Shown: positions 32,387 to 32,387 of the stretch, piece by piece
Numbering within the stretch: position 1 is the first letter of the stretch
Layout: each line of letters opens with the position of its first letter
DNA from: Aphanizomenon flos-aquae FACHB-1287
GTDB lineage: Bacteria; Cyanobacteriota; Cyanobacteriia; Cyanobacteriales; Nostocaceae
Assembly (NCBI RefSeq): GCF_014698755.1
Contig: NZ_JACJTO010000043.1
Location: 1-32,387 of the forward strand
Reading direction: 5' to 3'
DNA length: 32,387 nt
The notes under the pieces: model-generated
What the model was told of the DNA's origin: nothing
Seen by the model: only the letters and a program-made list of their open reading frames with translations
Database searches by the model: none
Position numbers and translations under genes: made by a program

Positions 32387-32387
32387 C

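Overview
The window reads as chromosome of a heterocyst-forming filamentous cyanobacterium (Nostocales). Supporting genes are the 3' end of psbD (photosystem II D2), an SLH-OprB type outer-membrane porin, a HetP-family heterocyst-commitment protein, a Crr7 NDH-1 assembly protein, a DUF3082 protein and the clock output kinase SasA. Several copies of the cyanobacterial octamer GCGATCGC (for example at 4907, 27597 and 30288) and of short dispersed palindromes agree. Intergenic DNA is AT-rich and full of small repeats.

Layout. 1-159: psbD tail and terminator. 255-585: an independent, strongly structured short transcript with its own promoter and terminator and no recognised product. 603-1211: a secreted zinc metallopeptidase, divergent from the porin at 1555-3294. 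3624-3785: a tnpB-less IS200/IS605-type remnant that abuts a co-directional rrf2, cysK and dnaJ-domain cluster (3849-5970).

6280-12922 is an accessory segment of signalling or conflict-type genes: a LRR-Roc-COR GTPase with a three-helix membrane tail and nearly identical 69-bp repeats; an unknown protein; a decayed region with a Uma2 pseudogene; and a Pepco-like small protein followed by a caspase-coiled coil-FGE-sulfatase protein.

13019-22852 is mostly housekeeping: proS, a PlsC-type acyltransferase, a DUF362 protein, a TrpC paralogue whose catalytic residues have changed, a HetP-like gene, an AraC-type response regulator, and a DUF3082-ispE-rsmA cluster.

22936-28799: an IS5-type transposase fragment followed by a compact four-gene minus-strand operon (dynamin-like GTPase, 64-aa coiled coil, 271-aa single-pass membrane protein, second dynamin-like GTPase). 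The genes overlap or are separated by about 6-12 bp. This is the best candidate for an uncharacterised membrane-acting, possibly defensive, system. 29069-32386: a conserved hypothetical, a CDF metal exporter, crr7, a 123-bp heptamer tandem array touching the sasA stop codon, sasA, and the tail of a transposase at the edge.

All calls come from reading motifs by eye. No database search, RNA folding program or alignment was run.
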